A stretch of 64,000 nt of DNA, taken from Sphaerochaeta halotolerans (GTDB taxonomy: Bacteria > Spirochaetota > Spirochaetia > Sphaerochaetales > Sphaerochaetaceae). The position numbers and the translations under genes were made by a program. Of the stretch, positions 9,406 through 17,813 are shown one piece after another. Below the pieces are notes generated by a model. The model was not told the DNA's origin. It saw only the letters and a program-made list of their open reading frames with translations, and ran no database searches. The stretch lies in NCBI RefSeq assembly GCF_003429665.1, contig NZ_QUWK01000007.1, positions 123,018-187,017 of the forward strand. Direction: 5' to 3'. How positions within the stretch are numbered: position 1 is the stretch's first letter; every line of letters starts with the position of its first letter.

Positions 9406-9512
9406 AGAAAAACTCCTTGTTACGCTCCAATTGCAGTAAGTGTATCATATATTTTCCAAAGGGAGTTAGGCTTTCCTCGGCTCTGGACGAAATGACGTGT
9501 TTACGGTACACC

Positions 9513-10616
9513 ATGTTCATGCAGACACATGATGATATGGCAGTAGTTACCACAAAAGAGGCACTACAGCGCTACCTCTCCCTCAAAGAGGATGAGATCG
9601 CTTTCCATGAAAACCGGAATTGCTCCCTCCCTCTGAAAATTCCAACCTATTTTCTCTCCCTGATCAACCCAGAGGATCCTGATGATCCACTCAGACGCCA
9701 GGTAGTTCCCACGAGATATGAACAGATTCCTGAATCAAAAGGTACCATTGACCCCTTGGAGGAAGTCAGATACAGCGTGACCGAACGTCTTATCCACCGC
9801 TATAAGAACCGGGTTGCCTTCCTTACTACTGATATCTGTCCTATGTATTGCAGGCACTGTTTCCGCCGTCGTTTTACAGGAACTTTCCAAGGACCTGCAA
9901 GTGAGGAACAGGTAAATGAGGCAGCAACCTATGTTGCAAACCACAAGGAAATACTAGAAATTCTCTTTACCGGGGGTGATGTACTCACCCTCTCTGATAC
10001 ACGTTTGGAGTCCATGATACAAGCGTTCAGAAGCAAGCGTCCCGACCTTGTAATCCGCATCTGTTCAAGGATACCTGCTTCTTACCCCATGCGGATTACC
10101 GATTCCCTGATCACCATGCTGAAACAATTCTCGAGCGCCCCATTCTACCTCATGTGTCAGTTTAACCATCCAAGGGAACTCACCCAACAGGCAATAGTGG
10201 CGGTAGACCGCTTCGTGGAGGCAGGCATACCTGCAATGAATCAGACGGTATTGCTTCGAGGAGTGAACGATGATGCCGATGTGCTCGTTGAGCTTTGCAA
10301 CCGATTGGTATCGCACAGGATTAAGCCATATTATCTCTTCCAAGGAGACCTCGTCGAAGGAACAGCCCACTTCCGCGTTCCGATCCAGAAGGGACTGCTC
10401 TTGGAGGAGCAGCTGAGACAACGACTCTCTGGGCTAGCCATGCCGGTATATGCAATAGACCTTCCCGCGGGTGGCGGGAAGGTTCCATTAGGGAGAAGCT
10501 ATCTGCTGGGAAAAGATGAACAAGGAGCATGGATGTTCCAAAATGCTGAGGGAGTGATTAGGACCTATCCTGATCCAATCAGCGAGGAGCAATCCGATCA
10601 AGAACATCTTGAATAG
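9513..10616 (+). CDS. lysine 2,3-aminomutase-family radical SAM protein
   Basis: About 367 residues. The radical SAM cluster motif CPMYCRHC binds [4Fe-4S] and is followed by FTGGDVL; LPAGGGKVPLG near the C-terminus is the KamA-family signature, and the PLP lysine is expected nearby. The family converts L-lysine to beta-lysine, for lysine degradation, osmolyte synthesis or EF-P modification (EpmB). No lysine-fermentation genes or efp are in the window, so the role is open. The start is uncertain: ATGs at 9492, 9513, 9519 and 9537 are all in frame and none has a convincing ribosome site. Confidence 0.85.
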   Translation: MFMQTHDDMAVVTTKEALQRYLSLKEDEIAFHENRNCSLPLKIPTYFLSLINPEDPDDPLRRQVVPTRYEQIPESKGTIDPLEEVRYSVTERLIHRYKNRVAFLTTDICPMYCRHCFRRRFTGTFQGPASEEQVNEAATYVANHKEILEILFTGGDVLTLSDTRLESMIQAFRSKRPDLVIRICSRIPASYPMRITDSLITMLKQFSSAPFYLMCQFNHPRELTQQAIVAVDRFVEAGIPAMNQTVLLRGVNDDADVLVELCNRLVSHRIKPYYLFQGDLVEGTAHFRVPIQKGLLLEEQLRQRLSGLAMPVYAIDLPAGGGKVPLGRSYLLGKDEQGAWMFQNAEGVIRTYPDPISEEQSDQEHLE

Positions 10617-11742
10617 CCTTGGTGCGGATATCTTGACGCTGTGATTCATAGACCTCAGGTTCCATGAATACCACTGTTTCCTTCTCTTCGAATGTCGGTA
10701 CAAGAATTGGTTCCGCTCCTTCTTTCCGCAAAGGCGCGGAAACTTGTTCTACTGCTTTTACAACCGGAGCTTGTGGGGCAGGAGCTAGTACCGGAGCAAC
10801 CTCTTCCACTACCATAGACGCGGGAGCTTGTTCTACTGCCTTTACAACCAGGGCTTGTGGGGCAGGCGCTACTACTGGAGCAACCTCTTCCACCACAACC
10901 GGCTCATCCACCTGAATTGAGATCTTGGTGGTGGGAATCCTGGGAACAGGGGGGATGAATTTCATCTCAACAAGATAATCCTGCACAGCCTTTCTCACCG
11001 GCTCCTCCATGGAATCGAGGAGAGAGGGAACCAAATCCATGACAATATCACTTCGATAGTTATCATAGAGCGCTATTGCTTCTTCCTCACTCACCCCTGG
11101 GCTGGGTAGATTAGCCTGCAATTCTGCTATATAGGTCTCCTTGTTTGCCTCAAGTTGGCTCACAACCTGGGAGACGACCTGGGGAATCATCCGGTCAACA
11201 AGCTGAGGAACGTAGGAGTCCACTTCCCTGGTCAACTCCGCTCTCATATTCTCCAGCTGTGTTGCTACAGAGTTCTTGATATCTGATTCCAAAACGCTTG
11301 CTTCCGCTCTCAATTCTGCCAAGTTCTTTTCGACATATCCTTCAAGCTCACTACGAAGTACTTCTTGATAGGCTTCTTGATCAGCGCTCAATGTTTCACT
11401 GAGAGCGGGAAGTACAAGTTCTTCCAACTGTCCTGCAAGGGAATTGAGCAATGTGGTATCTTTTAGGATTTGAGCAGAGATGGATTCTTTCAATACCGGC
11501 TCGAGCTGTTCTTGTAGCCGGGGCAACAGTTCCCGTGCCAAGGTTTCTGTCTGCGAAACCTCCTGGACAGTGGGCTTTTTCACTGGAGGAGTAACCTCCA
11601 TCAAGGGTTGCAACTGCCGCTCTTTTGCTTGCTGGAGAATCTCATTGGGCACGCCTGGGCGAAGATACCACATTCCGACAAAGACAAATGTGGTAACAAC
11701 TATGGTAATGACCAGCAAATTAATCAAAACAGACTTTCTCAT
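10579..11742 (-). CDS. membrane-anchored coiled-coil protein with Pro/Val-rich repeats
   Basis: A 387-residue protein of unknown function. One membrane helix (about residues 5-27, LINLLVITIVVTTFVFVGMW) anchors it. Residues about 60-240 are long Glu/Leu/Gln-rich helices likely to form coiled coils. Residues about 278-333 hold two 28-residue VVEEVAP..APAPQA..VVKAVEQ repeats, a Pro-rich stretch as in envelope-spanning linkers. It lies 25 bases after coaE in the polA group, and its 3' end overlaps kamA by 38 bases. A structural envelope role is only a guess. Confidence 0.7.
   Translation of the reverse strand: MRKSVLINLLVITIVVTTFVFVGMWYLRPGVPNEILQQAKERQLQPLMEVTPPVKKPTVQEVSQTETLARELLPRLQEQLEPVLKESISAQILKDTTLLNSLAGQLEELVLPALSETLSADQEAYQEVLRSELEGYVEKNLAELRAEASVLESDIKNSVATQLENMRAELTREVDSYVPQLVDRMIPQVVSQVVSQLEANKETYIAELQANLPSPGVSEEEAIALYDNYRSDIVMDLVPSLLDSMEEPVRKAVQDYLVEMKFIPPVPRIPTTKISIQVDEPVVVEEVAPVVAPAPQALVVKAVEQAPASMVVEEVAPVLAPAPQAPVVKAVEQVSAPLRKEGAEPILVPTFEEKETVVFMEPEVYESQRQDIRTKAIQDVLDRIAPR
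10743..10910. repeat. two tandem 84-bp coding repeats
   Basis: Units 10743-10826 and 10827-10910 each begin CTTGTTCTACTGC on the plus strand and encode the 28-residue repeats of the 10579-11742 protein. They are similar but not identical, so the duplication is not very recent. Confidence 0.8.
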
Positions 11743-11767
11743 TTCAAACCCTCGTATGGAAAAGATT

Positions 11768-12376
11768 TCATCGCTGGGATGAAATTCGTAATCCTATGGT
11801 ATCACAATAGGTTATGATTTGTCGATGAATTACCTCCTTTGAGCGGTGATTACGTAATACCACCACATCCAAGCCTTGTACATCGGCTTCTGGAACGATA
11901 TCCATCTGTGCTCGCTCTCTTTCCAAAAAACGCTTAAGGGAAAGCCCTTCTCTCCCCCTGCAGCGAAAAAAACGCAAAAGCAGTGGTGCCTTGATAAACA
12001 ACACATGATCACAGAGAGGCTCCAAACCCATCCGCTTGAGTAGTGCTGCATTAAGAATGAGCGCAGGCTTCTGCTGCGCTTTTGCCTCCCTAATCAGACG
12101 TTTGCACACGCCAACCATCTTCGGGTGGGTGATCGACTCCAGCTCTCTCAGTTTCTCGGGGTCGCTGAAGACCAGTTTTCCCAACGCTTTTCTGTCGACC
12201 TTTCCATCGATTACGATATTTTTTCCAAAAGCTTGCCTGAGTTCATCCTTGCTCTCTGCAAGAGCAGCATGTCCCAATGAGTCCACATCAATCACTTCGC
12301 ATCCATGGGAAGCAAATACCTGTGCATACTGGTTCTTGCCTGCACAGGCCCTACCCGTCAATCCGATAACCAACAT
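11768..12376 (-). CDS. coaE: dephospho-CoA kinase
   Basis: A 202-residue cytoplasmic kinase for the last step of coenzyme A synthesis. The P-loop is GLTGRACAGKNQ; the usual Ser/Thr after the Lys is Asn. VIDVDSLGHAAL is the conserved CoaE segment after it. The length is normal for the family. The start codon overlaps the polA stop (TGATG), so translation is coupled. The Asn is noteworthy but the rest of the fold looks complete. Confidence 0.93.
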   Translation of the reverse strand: MLVIGLTGRACAGKNQYAQVFASHGCEVIDVDSLGHAALAESKDELRQAFGKNIVIDGKVDRKALGKLVFSDPEKLRELESITHPKMVGVCKRLIREAKAQQKPALILNAALLKRMGLEPLCDHVLFIKAPLLLRFFRCRGREGLSLKRFLERERAQMDIVPEADVQGLDVVVLRNHRSKEVIHRQIITYCDTIGLRISSQR

Positions 12377-15216
12377 CAGTGGATATCCCCCCAGTTGTCC
12401 CCCACCTCGATACTGGTTCTCAGGGGAATACTGAGCTTCACAGCTCCTTCCAGTGCTTCGCGCACTACACGCTTTGTTGCTTCCACCTCATCTTCAGGTA
12501 CCTCGAACACCAGTTCGTCGTGAATCTGCAACAGCAATGTTGCCTTAAGGCCTTTTTCTTTGAGAGCGGCCGATACACGAAGCATTGCCAGCTTCATGAT
12601 ATCTGCCGCTGTCCCTTGGATTACGGTGTTCACGGCGATACGCTGAGCTTTTGCACGTTCCACAGCGCTTCTGCTGTTGATCTCGGTGATGGTTCTTACA
12701 TGCCCAAGGAGGGTCGTTACATAGCCATCCTTCTCTGCACGGCTCCTCGTAGCCTCAACAAAGGCTTGCACTCCACTGTAGCGTTGAAAGTATTGATCGA
12801 TGAATTGTTTTGCTTCACTGTGTGAGATATTGAGATCCTTTGCAAGACTATGGGTCCCCATACCGTACATGACCCCGAAGTTGATCGTCTTGGCGATACG
12901 ACGCTGGTCAGAGGAAACCTCCCCGAGCGGGATATCGAAGATTAGGCTTGCTGTAGACCGGTGCACATCCACACCATCCTGGAACGCTTTTTTGAGCCCA
13001 GGGTCATCTGCCATATGGGCAAGTACCACAAGTTCTATCTGTGAGTAGTCAGCCGAGAGGAACCGATGGCCTTCCTTTGGAATGAAGGCAGAACGGATCC
13101 TTCTTCCCTCCTCGGTCCTTACCGGAATATTCTGCAGATTGGGGTCCTTGCAGGAGAGACGTCCTGTCTCAGTCCCAGTCTGGCTGAAGGAAGGGTGAAT
13201 TCTTCCTGTCTCGGCATTGATCTGTAGGGGAAGTTTGTCGATATAGGTTGTTTTGAGCTTGTTGAGCATTCGATATTGCAGAATCAAAGCCACCTCAGGG
13301 TAGGTCTCCTGCAACGGTTCCAACACCTCTGTTGCTGTAGAGAATCCTGAGCGTGTCTTTGCGCCAGTAGGAATCTCACGCTCTACAAAAAGCACTTCCT
13401 GCAGTTGCTGTGGGGAATTAAGATTGAAGCTATGCCCACAGATGGAGAAAATCTCTTCCTTAATGGCATCAATCCGCTTCTCGAACTCTTGGGAGAGCGG
13501 CTCAATGCGGCTTCTCTCCAGATGGATACCTGCAAGTTCCATTTTTGCAATGACCAAGAGCAAAGGCATCTCAATATTGTTGAGTAAATCGAGTAACCCT
13601 CTTGCCTTCAGAAGTTCAAGAAACACCTCATACAAACGGAAGGTTACATCTGCATCCTCAGCACCATAGAATACCACTTGGTCCAAGGGAATATCGCTCA
13701 GCAATTTCCCCTTGGGGACAATGTCACTATAATGGACGGTCTTATACTCCAGATACTTTTCTGCAAGGTAGTCCATATTGAATACCGAGGTACTGTCCAG
13801 CAACCATGCAGCGACCATGGTATCAAAGATAACCAGTTTGGGGACCACCCCCCATCTAACCAATACTTTGTAGTCATACTTGAAGTTCTGTCCGATGAGT
13901 GCAAGCTTTCCGGAGCCAAGATACTCAGAAAGCAGTTCCTTTACCTCATCGGCAGGCAATAGTTCCTTACCATCATGAACCAAGGGAACATAGTACGCCT
14001 TCTCTGCCTCGTTGGTGAAGGAAAACCCAATAACCTTGGCAACCATCTCATCAATACTGGTTGTCTCGAGATCAAAGGCAACAGGCTTTCCTGCCTTTGC
14101 ATATGCTTCAAGTAACGCTGCAAGTTCTCTGATGGTCGTCACTGCTTTATACGAGCCTTGCTTGGAGGCTTTCTTTCCAGGCTTCTCAGGTATATATGAG
14201 GAAGCGTCACCACCGGATGCCCTTCCAAGTTCCTTCAGGATGGTTCGCATCCCAATTTTCTGAAACAGGGGAATAGCAGCCTCATAATCTACATCCTTCA
14301 CCAAGTACTGCTCAGTGTCGAATGTCTCTACGTTGAATAAGTCACGTCTCAGTTCAACCAGGCTCTTGCTCAGCATGGCATTTTCTTTTCCTTCCAATAA
14401 CTTTTTCTGCAAGCCTGGAGCAACCAACTTCACATGTTCATAAATGCCGTCAAGGCTTCCAAACTGCTGTAAAAGTTTTGCAGCCCCTTTTTCTCCAATA
14501 CCCTTCACACCGGGGATATTGTCAGATGAGTCTCCCAACAGTGATAGATAATCAACAATCTGGGAAGGTTTGATCCCGAGCATCTCTTCAACCTCATACT
14601 CTCCCATCAAGCGATAGAAATTCTCATTCTTCTTCGCAGGTCTCAAGGCGAAGGTGTGTTCGTCCACCAGCTGAAGCAAGTCTTTATCACTGGTAAACAT
14701 GATGGTATCGATTGCATGGCGGGTGGCTTCCTCGCTCAAGGTAGCAATAATGTCGTCAGCCTCATATCCCTCCATGGTGATGGTGGGAATCTTCAGGGCT
14801 TTGAGAATATTGTTGATAATAGGTACCTGACTATGCAGATCCTCAGGAGCAGCATCCCTGGTTGCTTTATAGGGTTCATATATGATATGGCGGAAGGTCT
14901 TCTCCTTTCCGTCCATTGCAACCACCAGATAGTCTGGTGTGTATTCGCGGATCAACTTCAATACAGTGGAAAAGAATCCATATACTGCAGAGATGTTGTT
15001 ACCCTGGGTGTCCTGCATCGGATTCTTGAAAAACCCGTAGTAGGAGCGATAGATCAGGCCGTAGCCGTCTATGATATAGAGTTTCTTCCGGTCGCTGAGA
15101 ACCGTAGGATCCTTCTTTTTCTCTTCTTGCTTGGGGGGCACAGAGAGTGGTCTATCCTTTGCCTCCTTCTGCAACTTCTCTTGATCAAAATCCTGACTGG
15201 AAAATAGTTCGTCCAT
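12376..15216 (-). CDS. polA: DNA polymerase I
   Basis: A 946-residue protein with all three domains. The 5' nuclease has IDGYGLIYRSYYGF, EGYEADDIIATL and GDSSDNIPGVKGIG. The 3'-5' proofreading domain keeps its acidic residues: FDLETT (Exo I), QNFKYDYK (Exo II), YGAEDAD (Exo III). The polymerase shows ADYSQIELVVLAHM (motif A), RRIAKTINFGVMYG (B) and LQIHDELVFEVP (C). It carries an extra charged segment of about 45 residues before the usual start. GGGGG precedes ATG 15216 by eight bases. It lies between the hydrolase gene (4-base gap) and coaE. Confidence 0.98.
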   Translation of the reverse strand: MDELFSSQDFDQEKLQKEAKDRPLSVPPKQEEKKKDPTVLSDRKKLYIIDGYGLIYRSYYGFFKNPMQDTQGNNISAVYGFFSTVLKLIREYTPDYLVVAMDGKEKTFRHIIYEPYKATRDAAPEDLHSQVPIINNILKALKIPTITMEGYEADDIIATLSEEATRHAIDTIMFTSDKDLLQLVDEHTFALRPAKKNENFYRLMGEYEVEEMLGIKPSQIVDYLSLLGDSSDNIPGVKGIGEKGAAKLLQQFGSLDGIYEHVKLVAPGLQKKLLEGKENAMLSKSLVELRRDLFNVETFDTEQYLVKDVDYEAAIPLFQKIGMRTILKELGRASGGDASSYIPEKPGKKASKQGSYKAVTTIRELAALLEAYAKAGKPVAFDLETTSIDEMVAKVIGFSFTNEAEKAYYVPLVHDGKELLPADEVKELLSEYLGSGKLALIGQNFKYDYKVLVRWGVVPKLVIFDTMVAAWLLDSTSVFNMDYLAEKYLEYKTVHYSDIVPKGKLLSDIPLDQVVFYGAEDADVTFRLYEVFLELLKARGLLDLLNNIEMPLLLVIAKMELAGIHLERSRIEPLSQEFEKRIDAIKEEIFSICGHSFNLNSPQQLQEVLFVEREIPTGAKTRSGFSTATEVLEPLQETYPEVALILQYRMLNKLKTTYIDKLPLQINAETGRIHPSFSQTGTETGRLSCKDPNLQNIPVRTEEGRRIRSAFIPKEGHRFLSADYSQIELVVLAHMADDPGLKKAFQDGVDVHRSTASLIFDIPLGEVSSDQRRIAKTINFGVMYGMGTHSLAKDLNISHSEAKQFIDQYFQRYSGVQAFVEATRSRAEKDGYVTTLLGHVRTITEINSRSAVERAKAQRIAVNTVIQGTAADIMKLAMLRVSAALKEKGLKATLLLQIHDELVFEVPEDEVEATKRVVREALEGAVKLSIPLRTSIEVGDNWGDIH

Positions 15217-15220
15217 GGTA

Positions 15221-15994
15221 TTATCCCCCTATGGATAACGAAAGCATATCATAGGCCACATGGATATGGGAAGGAAGTTCATCTTCCAGCTTTTGGTGGC
15301 TCACATTATGGCTGAGATGAGTAAGGTAGGCACGCTTGGCTCCAACCAATGCCACAAAGGCCTTTGCTTCAAATACACTGTAGTGGGTTGGATGCGGCCA
15401 GTACCGGAGTGCTCCCACAACAAGGGTATCGAGTCCGGTAAAGTAGGGAATACTCTCTGGTGGTACTTCACTGCAGTCTGTTGCATAGGCAAAGTCACCA
15501 ATTCTGAATGCAAATATCTCCTTCTTGCCATGCAGAATGGGAATGGGTGTCACCGTAAAGGGACCAATTTCAATCTCGTCATATGCCTTCAATGTGTTGA
15601 GTTGAAGGTGAGGGACACCACCGGCTACAGTACTTCCGGTGAGCACGTAGGGAAAGCGATCAATAATTGCATGTTTTGTCTCTTCCTGACAGTACACAGG
15701 CAACACTTGATCCCTGCAGAAGACCCTAAGGTCATCAATCCCATTGAAATGGTCTGCATGATCATGGGTATAGAGCACTGCATCAAGGTGTGAAATATCG
15801 GCTCTCAGAGCTTGCAAGCGAAACTCTGGAGTGGTATCTACCAGGAGTGCGTGCTCACCGCTCCTGATAAGGATGCTGGAGCGAAAACGATTATCCCGAG
15901 GGTCCGCGGAAGTGCAGACCGGGCATTTGCAACCAATAACAGGTATACCATGGCTTGTACCTGTTCCGAGAAACAATACTTCAAATGGCTTCAT
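15221..15994 (-). CDS. metallo-beta-lactamase-fold hydrolase, PhnP-like
   Basis: A 257-residue cytoplasmic enzyme. The metal site is THDHADHFNGIDDLR (HxHxDH) and later THLSHN; the N-terminus GTGTSHGIPVIGCKCPVC is typical of the PhnP/cyclic-phosphate phosphodiesterase group, where the Cys residues can bind a structural Zn. No phosphonate genes are near, so the substrate is not known; a cyclic phosphate is a fair guess. It overlaps the preceding small gene by four bases and is followed by polA. Confidence 0.85.
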   Translation of the reverse strand: MKPFEVLFLGTGTSHGIPVIGCKCPVCTSADPRDNRFRSSILIRSGEHALLVDTTPEFRLQALRADISHLDAVLYTHDHADHFNGIDDLRVFCRDQVLPVYCQEETKHAIIDRFPYVLTGSTVAGGVPHLQLNTLKAYDEIEIGPFTVTPIPILHGKKEIFAFRIGDFAYATDCSEVPPESIPYFTGLDTLVVGALRYWPHPTHYSVFEAKAFVALVGAKRAYLTHLSHNVSHQKLEDELPSHIHVAYDMLSLSIGG

Positions 15995-16320
15995 TCGGCT
16001 CGTTCCGTCAATTGCTGGACTGCAGATTCCAATGCCTGCTGCCCTTCCTTTGCAGCTTCCTTCAATCGTTCCTGGACCTCAGGGCTGGAGAGGAGTTGTT
16101 GAAGCCGGACAAACGACTCGCTGGAAAAATCTGGATTACCCTGCGATTGTTCACTGATTACATCCAGAACCTGGGCATTCAACGATCCCTCACGGAGGGC
16201 AAAGCTGACACCGAGGAATTTCATTCCCATGCTGGGAATGAAGAAATACATCACAAAAAAAATCAACACTGCAACAATTACAGCAGAAAGAAATGAGTGA
16301 AAAAACCCTCTTTTTGCCAT
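15991..16320 (-). CDS. small membrane-anchored protein of unknown function
   Basis: A 109-residue protein with one N-terminal membrane helix (about residues 10-30, SAVIVAVLIFFVMYFFIP) and a C-terminal amphipathic helix rich in Glu, Gln and Ala (about 65-108) that may form a coiled coil. AGGAG precedes the ATG. It is the first gene of the polA group and its stop overlaps the hydrolase start. No family recognised. Confidence 0.7.
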   Translation of the reverse strand: MAKRGFFHSFLSAVIVAVLIFFVMYFFIPSMGMKFLGVSFALREGSLNAQVLDVISEQSQGNPDFSSESFVRLQQLLSSPEVQERLKEAAKEGQQALESAVQQLTERAE

Positions 16321-16371
16321 GGTGGTTCTCCTGACACTACTCTACCATACTTGGACAAAGGCGAAAAGCAA

Positions 16372-16399
16372 CACAGGCCCGGATTTCTCCGGGCCTGTG
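16372..16399 (-). terminator. strong terminator between the barrel genes and the polA group
   Basis: A 12-bp stem (CACAGGCCCGGA with TCCGGGCCTGTG) has a four-base loop and, on the minus strand, is followed by TTGCTTTT. Confidence 0.85.
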
Positions 16400-16416
16400 G
16401 GTATATTCAGGTAATT

Positions 16417-17052
16417 TTAGAAAATTGAGAACAAGAGAGAAACGCCAACCTTGCCCTCATCAATGTTGGCACTGAAGAGTTTGTCCACCTCAGCTGCATT
16501 ATTAAACGTATACTCTGTATCCAAGGTATAGTTCAAACCAAGCATAATATTGCCCAAATTGAAGTCAACAGTTGCACGGTAGGCAACCGGTGAATTGATG
16601 AAAGTTTCACCAAGAGAATCAATCGTCTGAGGTGCCCCGGTTTCATCAAAAATAGTAAAATCCCCTGTATCGTTGTTCATTCTCACAATCCAGCGAGGAC
16701 CCAGGCCAAACCCGAGACGAGCAATTCCCAAGAGATCCATTGAGATACCGGCTGTAGTGAGAGTGGAAATTTCGGTGTACTCAATCGAGGAAGCATCAGT
16801 GTACGAGCCGAAGGTCCCGACCACATCCACTTCAGCAATAAGAAGCTTGACACGGAGGTCAGCACCCAAGGTGTAGTTCTTGAAATCACCCATTCCATCC
16901 CAAGAATCAGCATCAATTTCTTGCTTGATATCTCCCAATGTCTGGTTGTACTGCGCAGTAGCACCCAAACTCAAATCAACAACAGCAGCACTCAACGCTG
17001 TAGGCAACATCACACATACAATGAGCAGTAATACCATACTTTTTGCTTTCAT
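16417..17052 (-). CDS. outer membrane beta-barrel protein
   Basis: A 211-residue secreted protein with a signal peptide (hydrophobic stretch about 5-21, cleavage near LSAAV). The body has alternating beta strands rich in Gly, Asn and aromatic residues and ends LLFSIF, the C-terminal Phe of outer-membrane barrels. It lies 53 bases after a similar-sized barrel gene, with a similar N-terminal mature segment (SLGATAQYNQTLGDI against SLGFGATYSPKELDDI), so the two look like old tandem duplicates. Function unknown. Confidence 0.75.
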   Translation of the reverse strand: MKAKSMVLLLIVCVMLPTALSAAVVDLSLGATAQYNQTLGDIKQEIDADSWDGMGDFKNYTLGADLRVKLLIAEVDVVGTFGSYTDASSIEYTEISTLTTAGISMDLLGIARLGFGLGPRWIVRMNNDTGDFTIFDETGAPQTIDSLGETFINSPVAYRATVDFNLGNIMLGLNYTLDTEYTFNNAAEVDKLFSANIDEGKVGVSLLFSIF

Positions 17053-17105
17053 ATCAAAACCCCTTTTGTCATTTCCTATGACACATTACTAATTGCGTTC
17101 ATAAT

Positions 17106-17729
17106 TTAGAACATTTTCAGTGACAACGCAAGGGAAAGGGAGGCTTTATCTATAGCAAACATGCCCCACCACTCACTTGAGGTGAACACTGAACCCAATG
17201 TGGAACTACTTTCCATCAGCCATCGAATTCTTAGACCCACAGGACCAACTTCAGAGCCTAAACCTATCTGGAGATACACAGGACTTGCAAACATGGCCTC
17301 AGTGAATGTTTTTTCTTCTGTATCAGCATAAACTCCATTTGCAAGCTCATAATAGGAGGAGCGGGGACTGCTTGAGGAAGTAGGCATATAGGTTACACTG
17401 GGACCGGCACCAAATTCCAGGGCAAGCAAGGATCCCAAAACAGGAAGGCTCATCGACCCCATACCAACCAGCAGGACTCCCTGCTCTTCATTACTGCATG
17501 TAATGGGGTAAACCATTGCCTGACCCTGCAGGAATGCAAAACGAGCACTCAATTCACCAGAGAACATCCAGTTATCTGGATCCTGAAACCCAAGGGAAAT
17601 GTCATCTAATTCTTTAGGTGAATAGGTTGCACCAAAACCGAGGCTTACATTGAGTAAGCTCCTTGCTCCGACAGTGGAAGGAACCATGAGGATTATGATG
17701 AGGATAAGAATAGCCGTACTTTTGTGCAT
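17106..17729 (-). CDS. outer membrane beta-barrel protein, paralogue of its neighbour
   Basis: About 207 residues from ATG 17729, which opens the signal peptide (MHKSTAILILIIILMVPST); a longer frame from 17771 adds residues unlikely to belong. GAGGAG lies 12 bases upstream. The protein is strand-rich and ends LALSLKMF with terminal Phe. Its mature start resembles the next gene at 16417-17052, and both may sense or line the same membrane. Function unknown. Confidence 0.72.
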   Translation of the reverse strand: MHKSTAILILIIILMVPSTVGARSLLNVSLGFGATYSPKELDDISLGFQDPDNWMFSGELSARFAFLQGQAMVYPITCSNEEQGVLLVGMGSMSLPVLGSLLALEFGAGPSVTYMPTSSSSPRSSYYELANGVYADTEEKTFTEAMFASPVYLQIGLGSEVGPVGLRIRWLMESSSTLGSVFTSSEWWGMFAIDKASLSLALSLKMF

Positions 17730-17813
17730 AACGATGAGCAACTCCTCACCTGTATAACAGCTACCAAGCAAAGAGGCTACAAAAGTGAACCATTTTTTTC
17801 AATAATTCCTATA

